From assembly GCA_963681505.1 (NCBI GenBank), contig OY811991.1, positions 2,635,171-2,699,170 of the forward strand: a stretch of DNA of 64,000 bases. The letters run 5' to 3'. Below the pieces are notes generated by a model. The model was not told the origin of the DNA. It did not search any database and worked only from the letters and a program-made list of their open reading frames with translations. This document shows positions 10,560 to 21,502 of this stretch, piece after piece; positions within the stretch are counted from its first letter, which is position 1, and each line of letters opens with the position of its first letter. The position numbers were made by a program, and so were the translations under genes. The DNA is from Eunapius fragilis (Eukaryota > Porifera > Demospongiae > Spongillida > Spongillidae).

Positions 10560-11890
10560 CATCTCCTCCATCCTCCTTAACCTCTTTCACTTTGTCTCGT
10601 AACGACAGTGGGACATTCCTAGGGGTGTTTAATGCGTATGGTTTTGCATTGTGCTATAATTGAATTGTGTACTCGGGTCCAAGTGTACCGAGACCTTTAA
10701 ATAGATCACCATACTGGAGATGGATCTTCTCTTCATACTGCTCGGTAGAATCAACTCTGGCAATCAGATTCAGAGCTCGTAGAGTTGGGAGTCCCAATAA
10801 GTTGGTCTTCAGCTTTCGTACAACATAAATCACCTGGTTCACTGTACGTCCTTTATATGTAAGGTCACAAACAAACTGCCCAAACTGTGTCCAACTTGTG
10901 GTTTCCTGGCCCATACAGAATCTTTGACGATTTACCTAAGGTAGAAATAGACCTTCCAAGCTTCTGAAATGTATCAAATGAGATTGCAGTAACTTCTGCT
11001 CCGGTATCTAACTTGAATGTAATGTTTCTGCCAAGCAGTAGCACACGGGCAAGCCAAAAACTCTCTTCACACTCACCAATTGTATCCAGAAACGTATCAG
11101 CCCTCTCACTTTTCTGGCTGTGCACTTGCTCCACCTTTCCAGATCGACATACATTAGCAAAATGTCCCCTCTTCTGGCACTTGAAGCATGTTGCGTTTCT
11201 TGCAGGGCATCTATCCTTCCTATGAGCATCACGTCCGCAATACTGACATCTGACATGTGTCAATGATGAGGCTGTAGATGTTTGTGGTGTTCCTCCCTGC
11301 TGCATTTGATCAACCTGAGTAGGTTCCTGAACAGAAGTTTCATGGAGAGCTGTCTGTTGTCTTTTCACAGCCTCGTTTTGACGAACACACTTTTGAGCTT
11401 TCTCCAATGTCAACAACGGGTCTGACTGGAGTTTTTGTGACGGTGCTGTATCCCGTATACCAACAACAAATCGATCCCTAATCAGTTCCGCCTTGAGCGT
11501 TCCATACAATCTTCCGCGAGGCTATGTACGGTAATGTACTCGTCCGCTTATTCACCATCCTGCTGGTCACAACGATTGAAGCGGGCACGCTCAAATATGA
11601 TATTCTTCCTTACTTGGAAAAAATCGTCTAGCTTCTTCAAAACACTCGCGTACTTTTTTCTTTAATCAGAAGAGATACCTGTAGACGTTAAAACATACTC
11701 TACCTCTGGGCCCAAGCAGTACAGGAGGGTGTTCACTTGCCGTTGTTCATCTTCGCCCAAGAGGCCTGCTGCCACATGGAACTGCTCATACCGGCGCTTC
11801 CAGCGCACCCATGAGTCAGGCCTTGAAAATTGGAATGGTTCGGGGGGTTGAAGTCGAAGACTTGCCATCGCTGCCACCATGTACTATTAG
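10560..11890 (-). mobile_element. Ty3/Gypsy LTR retrotransposon, gag-pro fragment
   Basis: Minus-strand order: gag start (11880-11662), gag C-terminus with two CCHC knuckles and a retropepsin (11509-10865), pro end (10914-10654), then the first residues of reverse transcriptase (PYALNTPRNVPLSLRDKVKE, shifting frame into RRMEEMGVIK) to 10560. A TGGTGGCAGCGATGG just at the gag ATG resembles the primer-binding-site region of this class. The rest of pol and both complete LTRs are absent. The 3' side is cut at the U2/LINE junction. Confidence 0.75.
10865..11509 (-). pseudogene. Gypsy gag nucleocapsid-protease fragment
   Basis: A 214-residue open stretch with two CCHC zinc knuckles (CQYCGRDAHRKDRCPA and CFKCQKRGHFANVC), which package element RNA. 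It is followed by a retropepsin containing the catalytic LDTGAEVTAI loop. The protease continues out of frame in the 10654-10914 segment (LLGLPTLRALNLI), so there is a frameshift near 10900. A separate gag N-terminal piece lies at 11662-11880, with another break between. This is a decayed retrotransposon and not a host gene. Confidence 0.8.
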
Positions 11891-12009
11891 CGAGCCATTA
11901 ATTAGAATAGCAAATACACGCATGCGCAGACTATACATACATAGCCTAATACAAATACACTACAGGGTCAAGCCTCCTCGCTCTCCTGGTGATCGTCTCC
12001 TTCAGTTGC

Positions 12010-13230
12010 TCCAGTGCCTTTAGCTGATCGTCCAGGCACTGGCGCATTGTGGCTGTCTCCTCAGTCCAAGGTGCAGGTGATGGTGAGGGGGGTCCCTTCC
12101 TCCTGGCTTGGACGATTGGGTGGGGTAACTGGTTGGGCTGAAACTTGTGTTGCCGCAGGGGTAGATGGTGTCACCAACCCACCCCAGGGCTGAGGTGGGA
12201 TGTTAGGTGTTAAAGTTCCTGCAGGCAGCTGTTGCCCAGCAGCTGCTGCACGGTCTGGTTGCGATGGAGTTGGTGACATAGATGGAGCGGGAGGTGTCCC
12301 ACGCCTCTGCCTTGTAGGTACTGTTAGGGTTGGAAATGCCCTGGCGTCCACTGGCCTGTTCTGCCTGACGTTGCTGGGGCCTGTTGACTTGTGGCTCTCT
12401 GATGGCTGGGACAAGGGGCTACTTGCTGCAAAGGAGGAACGACAGGAGTGGGCGATTCCGTCTACGGGTGCAGCCAGGTGGTAGTGTTCAGATAACCAGT
12501 TCGGGTAGGCCTTCAGGAACCTGCACTTGTAGACGTTAACCTGGTGAGTGTTCCTGGTCCCGATCTCTGCAGCCAGCTTGATGTTGGAGGCAGGGCCATG
12601 TTTAGCGAGGACAGCTTTGAACCGCTCAATCCCCTGCTGGGTCCACTTGGTTCTGATTGTGGACTCCTGCTGGACAGCTTTCTGCACAGCCTCTCGAGCT
12701 CATTCCGCACACATCTCCCCCATGTGTTTTTCCTGAATGTGGGTGGAGCAGGAGCGGGTAGATGGGAATGTCATTGGACAGAATGGGCACCTCTTCTCGT
12801 TCGACCCGTCAATCTGCTGCGGAGGTACAGCGACACCGTGAGCGTGTTGGTAATGTAGCGACGTGGAGCGGAGGCTTGCATGGGTGTAATCGCACAGCGC
12901 ACTTGAATGTGATATTCAGATTCATTCGCTTGTGCGATATACCCACGTGACGGACGAGGGAAGCGTGGGTTGTATAAGTCAGATGGCATCCAGAGTCTGG
13001 GACGAGAACCGCATTTGGCTGGGGTAGAGGACCACGAAGTTTATCGCGTGATCTGGAGTTGTTGGTGGAAGTCCCGCTCGATGGCGTTCCAATGTCACGA
13101 AGATGCAGTTTCCCGTCTCGGCCGCACTCACGCTGTCCGCTTCACGACTTAGCCCCTCTTCCTCCAACGTGGGTGATGACTGGAGACGCTCCTCTTCCGT
13201 CTCCATGTGGCGTCTGGTGAGCGAGTCCTC
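12010..13230 (-). mobile_element. R2-group LINE, 5' fragment
   Basis: From 13230 downwards on the minus strand: a leader-like ETEEERLQSSPTLEEEG region, then FVVLYPSQMRFSS (the start of the zinc-finger segment in sister copies). The fingers are broken by frameshifts (12980-12700). The Myb-like plus proline-rich segment (12687-12061) follows. The reverse transcriptase is missing. At 13230 the fragment is fused to the palm of another LINE copy. Confidence 0.65.
12061..12687 (-). pseudogene. LINE Myb-like domain and proline-rich linker
   Basis: 208 residues. A Myb/SANT-like helix set (WTQQGIERFKAVLAKHG, SNIKLAAEIGTRNTHQ, VYKCRFLKAYPNW) is followed by ~150 residues rich in P, S, T and Q. Sister copies at 15.0-15.8 and 23.0-23.4 kb have the same order. 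In R2-group elements the Myb-like domain contacts the target DNA. The frame closes without reaching a reverse transcriptase. Confidence 0.65.
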
Positions 13231-13408
13231 TAGGAGGTCGTGTGACACCGATGGAAAAGCTTCACGGAGATCCAATCATGTCAACAGTAGGTTCCTCTTT
13301 TTTCGCTTGGAGTCTGTGAGCATGGAGCATAGCAGGAAGTTGTGCTCTGCACAGCCATCGTAGGCCAGGAAACCCTTCTGAATGCTGAATTTGATATGGC
13401 CCAGGCAG

Positions 13409-14435
13409 CTATGCAATCAGGGCCGAGTATGTTTTATAGATTGTTAGCTGCAGGCTGATGGTTCTCCAGTTCCTGATTATGGCCACATCTCCCCCCTTGT
13501 GAATCAGGGTCACTGTAGAATGCTTCCATGTTGTAGGGATTTTCCTGTTTAGCCTGCAGGTGTTGAATATGGCCGCCAGGATTGAGCCTAGGGGATCCAC
13601 CCATCTCCAATCTGAGTAGGTGATGCCATCCACCCCTGGAGCAGATCTCTTTGTCCTCCTAACCTGCCCAAGCACCTCATCTGGGGAAAACGGTTCGCTG
13701 AGGACATCACCCTCTAAATTCTCTGCAGGAGATTCTTGGAGGGAACAGCCACAGGGGTGGGGGTCCCAGAGGGGGTGGCACGGAGTAGGCTGCATTGAAA
13801 TGCTCCACCACTTCTGCGTCCCCCATCTTGCAGAACACTGGCGGTCCAGGTTGGAGAAGGCGACGCATACAGTTTCCCGGGTTGGTATGATATGCTCGCT
13901 GTATGGTCCTTGCCTCGTTTGCCCGCTGAGCTATGCCTGGTGTTCGGTAGCGCCTATCCCCATTTTGGCCGTCTGGCTGGCCTGGTCCAGGAGGAGGTAG
14001 GTCAGTTGGAAGTGTTGCTGCTGCTCCGTTTCTGTTGCCACGTCCCTGTTGTTGACGGGCCCAATGGGATGTGGGGTTAGGTGGGCGTTGTTGTTTGGCC
14101 TTCACTATGTCCTTGATCGGCACGAACCACCGACCCAAGACTTCCTTGAATGCTATCCACTCGTAGTCTCCCAGCCTGCGACCAGCAAATGGGAGAAGCT
14201 CCTCGTAAAATGGCTGATGGAGGGTCTGGTCCATGTTCTCTGGGTCAGTGGTAATCCTAGAGAGTGCCCGGGATCCTAGCTGGAGGTGGGGGTGGTCTGG
14301 GCGATGATAGTGGTGGTGATGTTGGCGGGGCAGGCTCTGCTGTGGTTGGCGAACAGGGTAGCAGCTGACTGACAGCCACTCCCACTCCCAGATTACAGTG
14401 CTGCCTTGCGGAGACCATATCTGGGGGTGGGGCAT
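13409..14435 (-). pseudogene. LINE pre-RT domain and reverse transcriptase N-terminus
   Basis: Two overlapping frames make up this part: 14435-13707 (pre-RT region, ELLPFAGRRLGDYEWIAFKEVLGRW, then CMRRLLQPGPPVFCKM) and 13795-13409 (fingers motifs VRRTKRSAPGVDGITYSDWRW and TTWKHSTVTLIHKGGD, NWRTISLQLTIYK). The catalytic YADD region is lost. The frame change near 13750 shows decay. Confidence 0.7.
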
Positions 14436-15652
14436 GTGCAGGCGAGGATGGTGGTGTGAGGCGAGGAGATGTCTTAAGAGCCTCTCTCCTCAGAGATTGC
14501 AGTGCCTGGTCTAGTCGCTGTATCCTCACAGATGTCCATGATGCCACTGGGACGAATGACGGGACGTGCAACAGGGACCGGAAGGTGGAGGGTGGTGCCA
14601 CTGGTGCCTCCTCTGGAGATGCATCAGGCGGCGACACCGACTGGTCCCAACCCACCCCTGGACTACAGTGCTGCCTTTCGGAGACCGTAGCTGGGGGAGA
14701 GGTGTGTACTGGAGCAGGTAGAATCGGTGCCACAGGGGACTGTGGCTGCTAGTCCACCCCTGGCCCTGGACTCCGGACTACGGTGCTGCCTTTCGGAGAC
14801 CGTAGTCGGGGGAGAGTGGGCGGTGGGGTGTGGATGCCCTCCAGAGACGGGGACAGGGTCCCACAGCTCTATGTTGCATTGGCTGAGGATGACTAGCGCC
14901 TCCTATGAGCTGGGGTCTCGGGGTCCCTTCCCCAGGGGTGGTTACCACTGGCTGGAGGGGAGCCTCTTCCTGGTAGGATGTCGCATCTGGAGGGTGTGTG
15001 TGTGTGTATGTGTAGGGGTGCGGGGGGTGTGTACTGATATGTGTGTATGCGGGTGTGTGTGTTTGCATAGGGGTGTGGTGCAGCTGGGCGGATCACGCCC
15101 CTTTCGCCTGGTGCCGGTGGCTGGCGCTCCTGGGGTTCCGGTTCCCATTGGGTGGCTGGGCTGGGCCTGAGTAGGCACAGTGCACTGTCCAGTTTTTCCA
15201 GCCTTGGGCCGTTACCCCGGAGATGACGGCAGGTGGCGGTGACGGGGTTCCCTCCTCCTGGGTGGTGGGCGTAGACATTTGGGTTGATGGTGACAGGGCG
15301 TCGGCACTCGCTGTTGGCGGAGTCCCAGGTGCCGTGGATGCCGGAGACGTGGGGGTGGAGGTGGCGCATCCTGCTCTCCCTGTCTTGCCCTTGGAGGTGG
15401 CCGACCATGTCCTAACATTACCTGCCCTTGGTTGTGGTTGTCTGGCCCGGGTGCTTCCGATGGGAGGCAATTGGGTGGTGCTAACTGTCGGGGAGCGTCC
15501 TTGGGTGCTGGCGGGGCTCCGGATAGAGGAGCGGCGAGAGCCAGAGGTGGTGGCGGTGGGTTGGGCCGGGTGGTGGTTCCCCTCTAGCCAGGTGGGGTTG
15601 GCTTTGAGGAACCTGCACTTGAAAGTGGTGATCTGCTGCTTGTCCCTCGTTC

Positions 15653-16156
15653 TCACAGCAGCAGCCAGAGCAGGTTGTTCACTGAGCCCAATCTCGCCAG
15701 TGCCTCCTTGAACTGGGCGATCTCCGCCTCCCCCCACTTCGCACGCGCCGTCACTGACCCCCTCTGCCTCTCCTCCGCTGCTTCTCTGGCGCGCTGCTCG
15801 CTTGCCTCCCTGATGTGCTGCTCCCTGATGTGCTGTGAGCACGAGCGCGTTGACGGGAAAGTGCGCGGGTAGAACGGGCATGCTTTCTTGTTGGACCCGA
15901 CGATTTCCATGGGAGGGACCGCCGCTCCATGTGTCAGCCTGTAATGATTTGTCGTCGCCCGTAGGTTGGAGTTGGCGTATTCGCACAGCGCGCACTGGAA
16001 GTTGATGTTGAGGCTCAGGCGCGTGTGCGACATGCCTACGTGGCAGACGAGCGAGTGGTGGGTGGTGTATGTCAGCTTACAGGCAGGACACGGGAAGCGG
16101 GTCTGGGTGGGGTGGGTCACAACGAAGTTGACTGACTGTGCTGGGCGACGCGCCAA
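15653..16156 (-). pseudogene. LINE triple zinc-finger N-terminus
   Basis: 167 residues with three fingers (FPCPACKLTYTTHHSLVCHVGMSH, FQCALCEYANSNLRATTNHYRLTH and KACPFYPRTFPSTRSCSQHIREQH). The third finger has Tyr in place of its second Cys. A basic, alanine/glutamate-rich helix (REASEQRAREAAEERQ) leads into the Myb-like domain, which then changes frame. These fingers are candidates for recognising the U2 target. Confidence 0.65.
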
Positions 16157-16586
16157 GGTAGGGGGGGCGGTGGCTATCGATGGCGAGTCCGCCAGGGCTT
16201 CGCTAGGCGCGGAGGTTGCGCAGCCCTGGATTCTACTTCCAGTAGGGCTTCGCTAGGCGTCTCCGGGTCTGAGGGGGGGATCTCCCATTCGGCGAGGGAA
16301 CCGCCCCTCGTAGAGGTAAGTCCCTCCGCGTGAGTCCCCGCTGGATGGCTCCCAATCCATACCTTCTCTTCTCCTTGGGAGCTCTTCATCCAGCGCGGAC
16401 CCTCTTCTCCTGTTGCTGGTCTGCTTCGCGAGCTAATTGCAAGAGCAGTGAGCTTCGCCTTTCTTCCCTTGACCAAGATCAAGGTGCAATGAATGTAATT
16501 AAGAGTTTCCTAATTTACCCCTGGCCTAGCCTAACCTAAGGCTTCCCACCCCCTGCTTAAAACCGCAACTGAAATATATCTCAATT

Positions 16587-16606
16587 ATTACACTCGTAAA
16601 AACAGT
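16587..16606 (-). repeat. U2 snRNA target remnant (nt 40-59)
   Basis: The minus strand reads ACTGTTTTTACGAGTGTAAT, 19/20 identical to nt 40-59 of the U2 gene at 1422-1441. It sits exactly between the 3' end of one LINE (to the right) and the 5' end of another (to the left), the same arrangement as at 24253-24272. Confidence 0.75.
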
Positions 16607-16830
16607 TGAATTTAATTCAAAATATAAGGCCTGCACCAATAGGTAGACCCTCGTGAGTCGGCCCCTCAGCCTAGTGGCTGGTGGAATACATACGAGATGC
16701 ATTACAAATGCAAGTGCACACCAATCAAGTGGGGAGTGGGGGGGGGGGGGGGTACAGTGGCTACCGTGTGCATTTTGCACGCCAGATGCCAAAGCTGCCA
16801 GATATAACCTGCCAACTAAAAAGTTTTCTA
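16607..16830 (-). mobile_element. 3' terminal piece of the second LINE type
   Basis: The minus strand starts within the endonuclease C-terminus (FGIWRAKCTR-like, stop) and continues through a 3' UTR related to the one at 24273-24480 (GTGCATTTTGCACGCC, GGCCTGCACC and neighbouring blocks). It ends in an A/T-rich tail directly at the U2 remnant. A G run lies at 16738-16752. Confidence 0.6.
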
Positions 16831-17196
16831 AATAGTGTCAGGTAGCTCCCGTAGAAGGACAAGAGCTGTTCAATCCGACATGAAGAGTCATTCGCGCGAT
16901 AGCAGTATATTTCATATTGGAATTGCAAATGTACATACATACATACACCACAAAACCAATAGGGCCATCTTCAACCCCATTGCTGCGGAGCCCCTCGGCC
17001 AAGGCCGGGAAAACATACATACACAGAACAAATACACAGAACAAGTTCACATGTTGAGCAGCATGTCAGAATGTCAGGTGACATGAGGAGTCAAGCCACG
17101 AAATAGTGGAAAAATGACGGATAACTGAGTAGAGCCACAGGATGAGGGAAGATGGGGGAATTGCATCACTGGCGAGCCACAGGATGAGAGGGAAGA

Positions 17197-19695
17197 CAGG
17201 GGCGGATGCAGGGTTATGGGTCGGGGGGGGTGTGAAGTGATTTTGAAGGGACACGCCCCACCAACATTCGCACTTTTTAAAGTCACAAAACACCGCAGCC
17301 ATGCATGCCAAATAGTAGTAAATAGTATACGACTGTAATATAAGTACATCTGCTGCTGTTACAATGCATGCTACTAGAATCACGACGAAATTCGAATTCA
17401 CTGAATGGCCGCTTAGTCCACATACAAAGATCGAAAGAGCCTTCGGGGATTTTGCTTTACAAATCGATCAACGATGCAATCAGCATTTACAGGTATATGA
17501 TGGTTAATGTGCATCAAAGTGAGCGATGCCAGCCGTTCTTCGTCCATTCGGTTTCAGAGGGTTGTTTTAATTCTTCGGAGAACCGAAAATGTACGTTCCG
17601 CTTCGGAGCTAGTCACAGGAAATACAGATCCAATGGTAAATAAGATTCGAATGTTTGGAAACACGTCACCATCAGCATATTTCAAGTAACCAATTATATT
17701 GTCCGGCAAGTCTGTTGCAGTCGAGCGATGCTTCCAGTAATGAATCCATTGTTCTATCTCTGATTGCAAAGTTTTATACAAAGGAAGATCGTCTCTGTAG
17801 AACTCAAACTCCGATGGTAGTGCTTGCCTGTTAGTTTTGGAAAATCGAGTTTTCATCTCAGAAATGATGTAGTCCAAAAAGGGTATCATTACACTTCTCT
17901 TGAAGTAAACAGAAATAGACTCAGCTGGTACATTGGAACGATGTTCCTGTCGCATCCCTGCTCTAATAGTTCGTGGTTTTTCTTCTATGGACCCTATCAA
18001 TTCTGCTAGCTGTTTAGCCTCGTCGTATACCCTTTCATGAAACGTATCAACATCTTCTCTAAATGCCTGAAGCAAGGAAATGGTATCATCAATCCTCATA
18101 TATGCATCATAAATATCCAGTTCTCTTTTCTGCAGTTTTGCTGAAATGCCTTTCAGTGGATACAGAGCATTCTTCATCACAATAAAGGCCACAATATTTT
18201 CAAACCGTTTGATGGATGATCCTAAACCATTTGCTTTTTCCTTTGTTTCCTTGTCCCAAGGCCAGTCAACTACTACATCTTCGTACAAGTGTGGATGAGC
18301 CATCATGTCTGTAGTCATTACAATGGCTGGTGCTAGTTCAAAAAAGTTTTCATATGCTTCATGGCGCTCCACCCATCGTGTGCGGCACAAGCCTATCACT
18401 TTAGTTCACGTTGCTGCACTAAAATTGTCAAGGAGAACACGTTCAAGGAATGCTTGACGCTTGGGTGAATTGTGAAAAAATAGAAAGGTTTCATTTATTG
18501 TGTCTATGACATTACGTATGGGTTGCAACTTACAACTTGCACTGATGGACAAGTTTAAGATGTGGGCATTGCAAGGCAAATATATGGCCATTGGATAATT
18601 GGATCGAAATCTTCGCTGAACGCCATTTAAAGAAGAAGACATGGAGCTTGTCGTGTCATAAGTCTGAGCACGTACTTTGTTTAAGTCAATGTTACGTGAT
18701 GTATAGCACTCAACAAGCTTTGTGCATACAGTCTCTGAGTTGGTTCTTTCAAGCTGCACAAAATCAAAAAATGCTTCCTTTATGACTGGATTGTTTGGGT
18801 CACCAGTGTCCAACATTCTGTTACACACACCAAGCACAGAATGATTATTGGTACAATCTGTGACTTCGTCGGCAATGATGGCAAAGTAGCCACTGTTATA
18901 CACAGCTGAATTCGTTACTTCACAAACATAATTGCCACATATTTCTATCAATTCATTCTGAATAGTTTTGGATGTGTATCGTGCATTCTTTGGTGCATTG
19001 TCTAAAAATGTACGCAACACTGGGTCAGTCAGTGCTCTGAATTCTATCAAGGATAAAAAATTTCCTTTGTTACAATTTGGACTGGCAGTTGCATCATCCC
19101 TATGGCCACGAAAAGATATTCCTTGCCTTCCACAGTACAAAATGCACTCCACTATATTCTTGAGAGCCAATTTGTTTGATGCAGCTAGTTCCTGCGATGT
19201 TGAGTCAAGAATACTATCTATTCTAATATTTGGCTTGTCACATTGCTTTAGAAATGCTTTTCCTGTCAATACAGCATCAATGTGATATTGACATTTCTCA
19301 TGATTGTCAAGCACCCCTTTCTTACCTTTGGCATTCTTAAAATCCTTAAAAGGTGTCAAAACTAATTTTCCTAATTGACCCCCACCATGACATTTTCCCT
19401 GAGGCTGCTTTGCAAAAAGCACACAGTACTTGCAGTAAGCACCACTCTGTGATGGTGACCAGACAAGCCAACTATACTCATTAAGCCAGTGTGTTTGAAA
19501 GTAGGCTTGAACTATCTTCCCACCATTTGTATAGCGATGAACTGGAGTTGGTGATGGAAAAGGAACCTTCTCTTTCAGAAGTTTGGCAATACTATTTTGA
19601 GGCAAAGCAGATGAATGTCCTGCAGTGATGAGGCCAACATCGTTTATGTCATCTACCCCTCTCACCCCCCCCCCCCCACCCTAAATCCGCCCCTG
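17197..19695 (-). mobile_element. hAT transposon, ZMYM1-like class
   Basis: Terminal inverted repeats CAGGGGCGGATGCAGGGTTA (left) and, on the other strand, CAGGGGCGGATTTAGGGT (right) are typical of this hAT class. Both ends run into G/C homopolymers. It encodes one transposase on the minus strand. It lies inside the LINE-borne tandem repeat GAGCCACAGGATGAGAGGGA, and the GAAGA at both edges may be part of the target duplication. A full 8-bp duplication is not clear. Confidence 0.75.
17413..19665 (-). pseudogene. hAT transposase (TTF-type finger, DUF4371-like, dimerisation domain)
   Basis: One continuous frame of about 750 codons is broken only by two TGA codons, at 18406-18408 and 17554-17556. 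It ends at TAA 17413-17415. Domains in order: TTF-type zinc-binding region (GAYCKYCVLFAKQ ... CQYHIDAVL), the RNase-H-like catalytic part with IIADEVTDCTNNHSVLGVC and PCNAHILNLSISASC, LCRTRWVERHEAYENFF, and the C-terminal hAT dimerisation segment (FPVTSSEAERTFSVLRRIKT). The enzyme would cut and paste elements with the TIRs described above. No ATG start is evident. Both TGAs could be CGA-to-TGA decay. Confidence 0.8.
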
Positions 19696-19832
19696 GAAGA
19701 TGGGGGACAGTGCATCATTGGCTTTGAGCCACAGGATGAGAGGGAAGATGAGGGACAGTGCATCACTGGTTTGGAGGGCACGGCGGAGAGTGAGCACCCA
19801 GAGAAAGGCCCCCAGACATTTGCCCCTGTAGA

Positions 19833-20718
19833 TCAGCCAGAGCCCTGGGCGGGTGGAGCTACCCTTCCGTGGCTCCTGTGTATGGACTGGTACCAGATGT
19901 TCTGCGACCCAGCGATGGCTGACACCACACATAGGCAACGCATGAGAGCAGAATACCTGTGGCCGATATGCAGGGAGGAGAGGACTCGGTCGTTCCCAGG
20001 GAACAAGCTGCCCAGGCTGCCAACAATGAAAGGAAGGATGTCAACCTCTGAGTAGCGCTGAAGCAGAGCCTGTTTAAGAGGCTTGTACTTGGCGAGCTTG
20101 GCTTTGGCAGCATCCTCCAAGGCAGTTGGTGAACCCTCAAATGCAGGAGACTTCCACAAGTGTTACTTTTGATTCCTCAGGGGAAATGATGGTCAGGTCA
20201 GGGCGATTGTCACCTGTTGTGCCAGGAAGAGGCTGTTCCTTCATCTTTGTGCCCATGTGCTCAGGGGCTGCTCGTACAATCCGGTCTAGGATCGCATTAT
20301 GCCACTCCCTCACCATCCCCAGGCTCTGGGGGCAGTGGTTGATGACGTGAGCAAGTGTTTCAGGCACCCTTCCACAGATCCGGCATTCGGTGTTGGGGAC
20401 CACCTTCCGACAACATGCCTGGACGGTGCGGACTGGCAGCAGATTCAACCGCCACTCGGTCAACTCTGAAGAGAACACAGTGTTGCCATCATGCAACAAG
20501 GATTCCCTGAGGTCATTCAGGACATTGGCCAGTGTCCTATAGGCTCTGATGGGGGCACCCCAAATACTTGTATCTGTCATTCCATGAGAGGGCTGGAATG
20601 GACTCAGCGCCCAAGAGAGGAGAGAACAGATGGTCAACATGTACCAGGGGTGTCTCGTTGACCAGGCACAGGGAGCCACATTTCCTGGCATTGAAAACAA
20701 GCCCAGCCCACTGAGCAA
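19833..20718 (-). pseudogene. LINE CCHC and endonuclease region
   Basis: Residues WRLNLLPVRTVQA, a CCHC knuckle (CRICGRVPETLAHVINHC) and the endonuclease core (RPDLTIISPEESKVTLVEV) lie in one frame (20718-20137). The C-terminal block (EVDILPFIVGSLGSLFPGND...HRYSALMRCLC...SGTS) continues in other frames to 19833. The start of the frame still holds reverse-transcriptase sequence, so the thumb and linker have been deleted. Confidence 0.7.
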
Positions 20719-21502
20719 ATTCGCAGCACTGGTCCAGAAGACCCTGAAGCTCTGTCTTGGTGGAGTCTACCACACATATATCGTCCGCATACGCCAGGGA
20801 GTTGAGGCCTGCAAGTACATATCCCGCCTTGTTGGTAGTCAGATGTTTCAGCAGTCCCTCAAGGACAATATTGAAGAGGATGGGACTTAAAGGACATCCC
20901 TGTTTCACTCCACAGTTCTGGAGTATGTTGGCTGTGTACGATTCCCTCCCAGTACGTACAGCGATGGTGGAGTGAGAGTAGATGTCCTTTACTATGTCTA
21001 ACACTGATCCTCCCAGACCCAGCCATTTCGTCAGAGAGAGCATCAGTTGGTGGGACACGGAGGAGAATGCTTCTCTGAGGTTGAGCCAGGTAAGCAGCAA
21101 GTTGTGTTTGTGACGCCGGGAGTCGGTCATCATAGACCGCAACAGAACGTTATGCTCAGCACATCCATCAAAGGCCAGGAAGCCTTTCTGTGCTGGGGAG
21201 AATGCAGATGATGCAATGGCCCAGGAAGCAATCTGTCTGGCTATGAGAGCCGAGTACAGCTTGTTAATTGTAAGCTGGAGACTTATTGGCCTCTAGTTGC
21301 GGATGGTAGCTGTATCTCCTCCCTTGTGGATGAGGGTGACTGTCGAGTGCTTCCATGAGCGGGGGACCCTAGTGTTGATCCTGCAGATGTTGTAGATGGT
21401 GGCTAGGATCAACCCCTGGGAGTCCACCCATCTCCAGTTGGCATATGTGATGGCATCGAACCATGGAGCAGTTCGTTTGGTTCTCCTGAATTGAGTCACC
21501 AC
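20537..21502 (-). pseudogene. LINE reverse transcriptase
   Basis: Fingers/palm motifs are in order on the minus strand: VTQFRRTKRTAPWFDAITYANWRW (21502-21293), then LLTWLNLREAFSSVSHQL, CGVKQGCPLSPILFNIVLEG, LAYADDICVVDS (catalytic YADD) and FNARKCGSLCLVN (21142-20537). A frame break near 21290 separates the two halves. The Gly of the usual PGxDGI motif is changed (PWFDAI). Confidence 0.75.

Larger units (their letters stand above)
13230..16586 (-). mobile_element. U2-inserted R2-group LINE, 5' half
   Basis: The minus-strand element starts at 16586 immediately after a U2 remnant. The leader (16586-16160) shares GAAGCCTTAGGTTAGG with the 24-kb copy. Next are three C2H2 fingers (16156-15790), a Myb-like domain (15760-15600) and a long proline-rich linker with repeated RQHC units (15600-14250). 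The pre-RT domain follows (14220-13800: RTIQRAYHTNPGNCMRRLL), then the reverse transcriptase N-terminus (RRTKRSAPGVDGITY ... HSTVTLIHKGGD). It is truncated in the palm (LDLREAFPSVSH) at about 13230. Confidence 0.75.

Noticed and set aside
17113..19710. 8-bp target duplication of the hAT element
   Set aside because: Only GAAGA is clearly shared at the two edges. The element sits in a tandem repeat with the same motif, so the duplication cannot be assigned.
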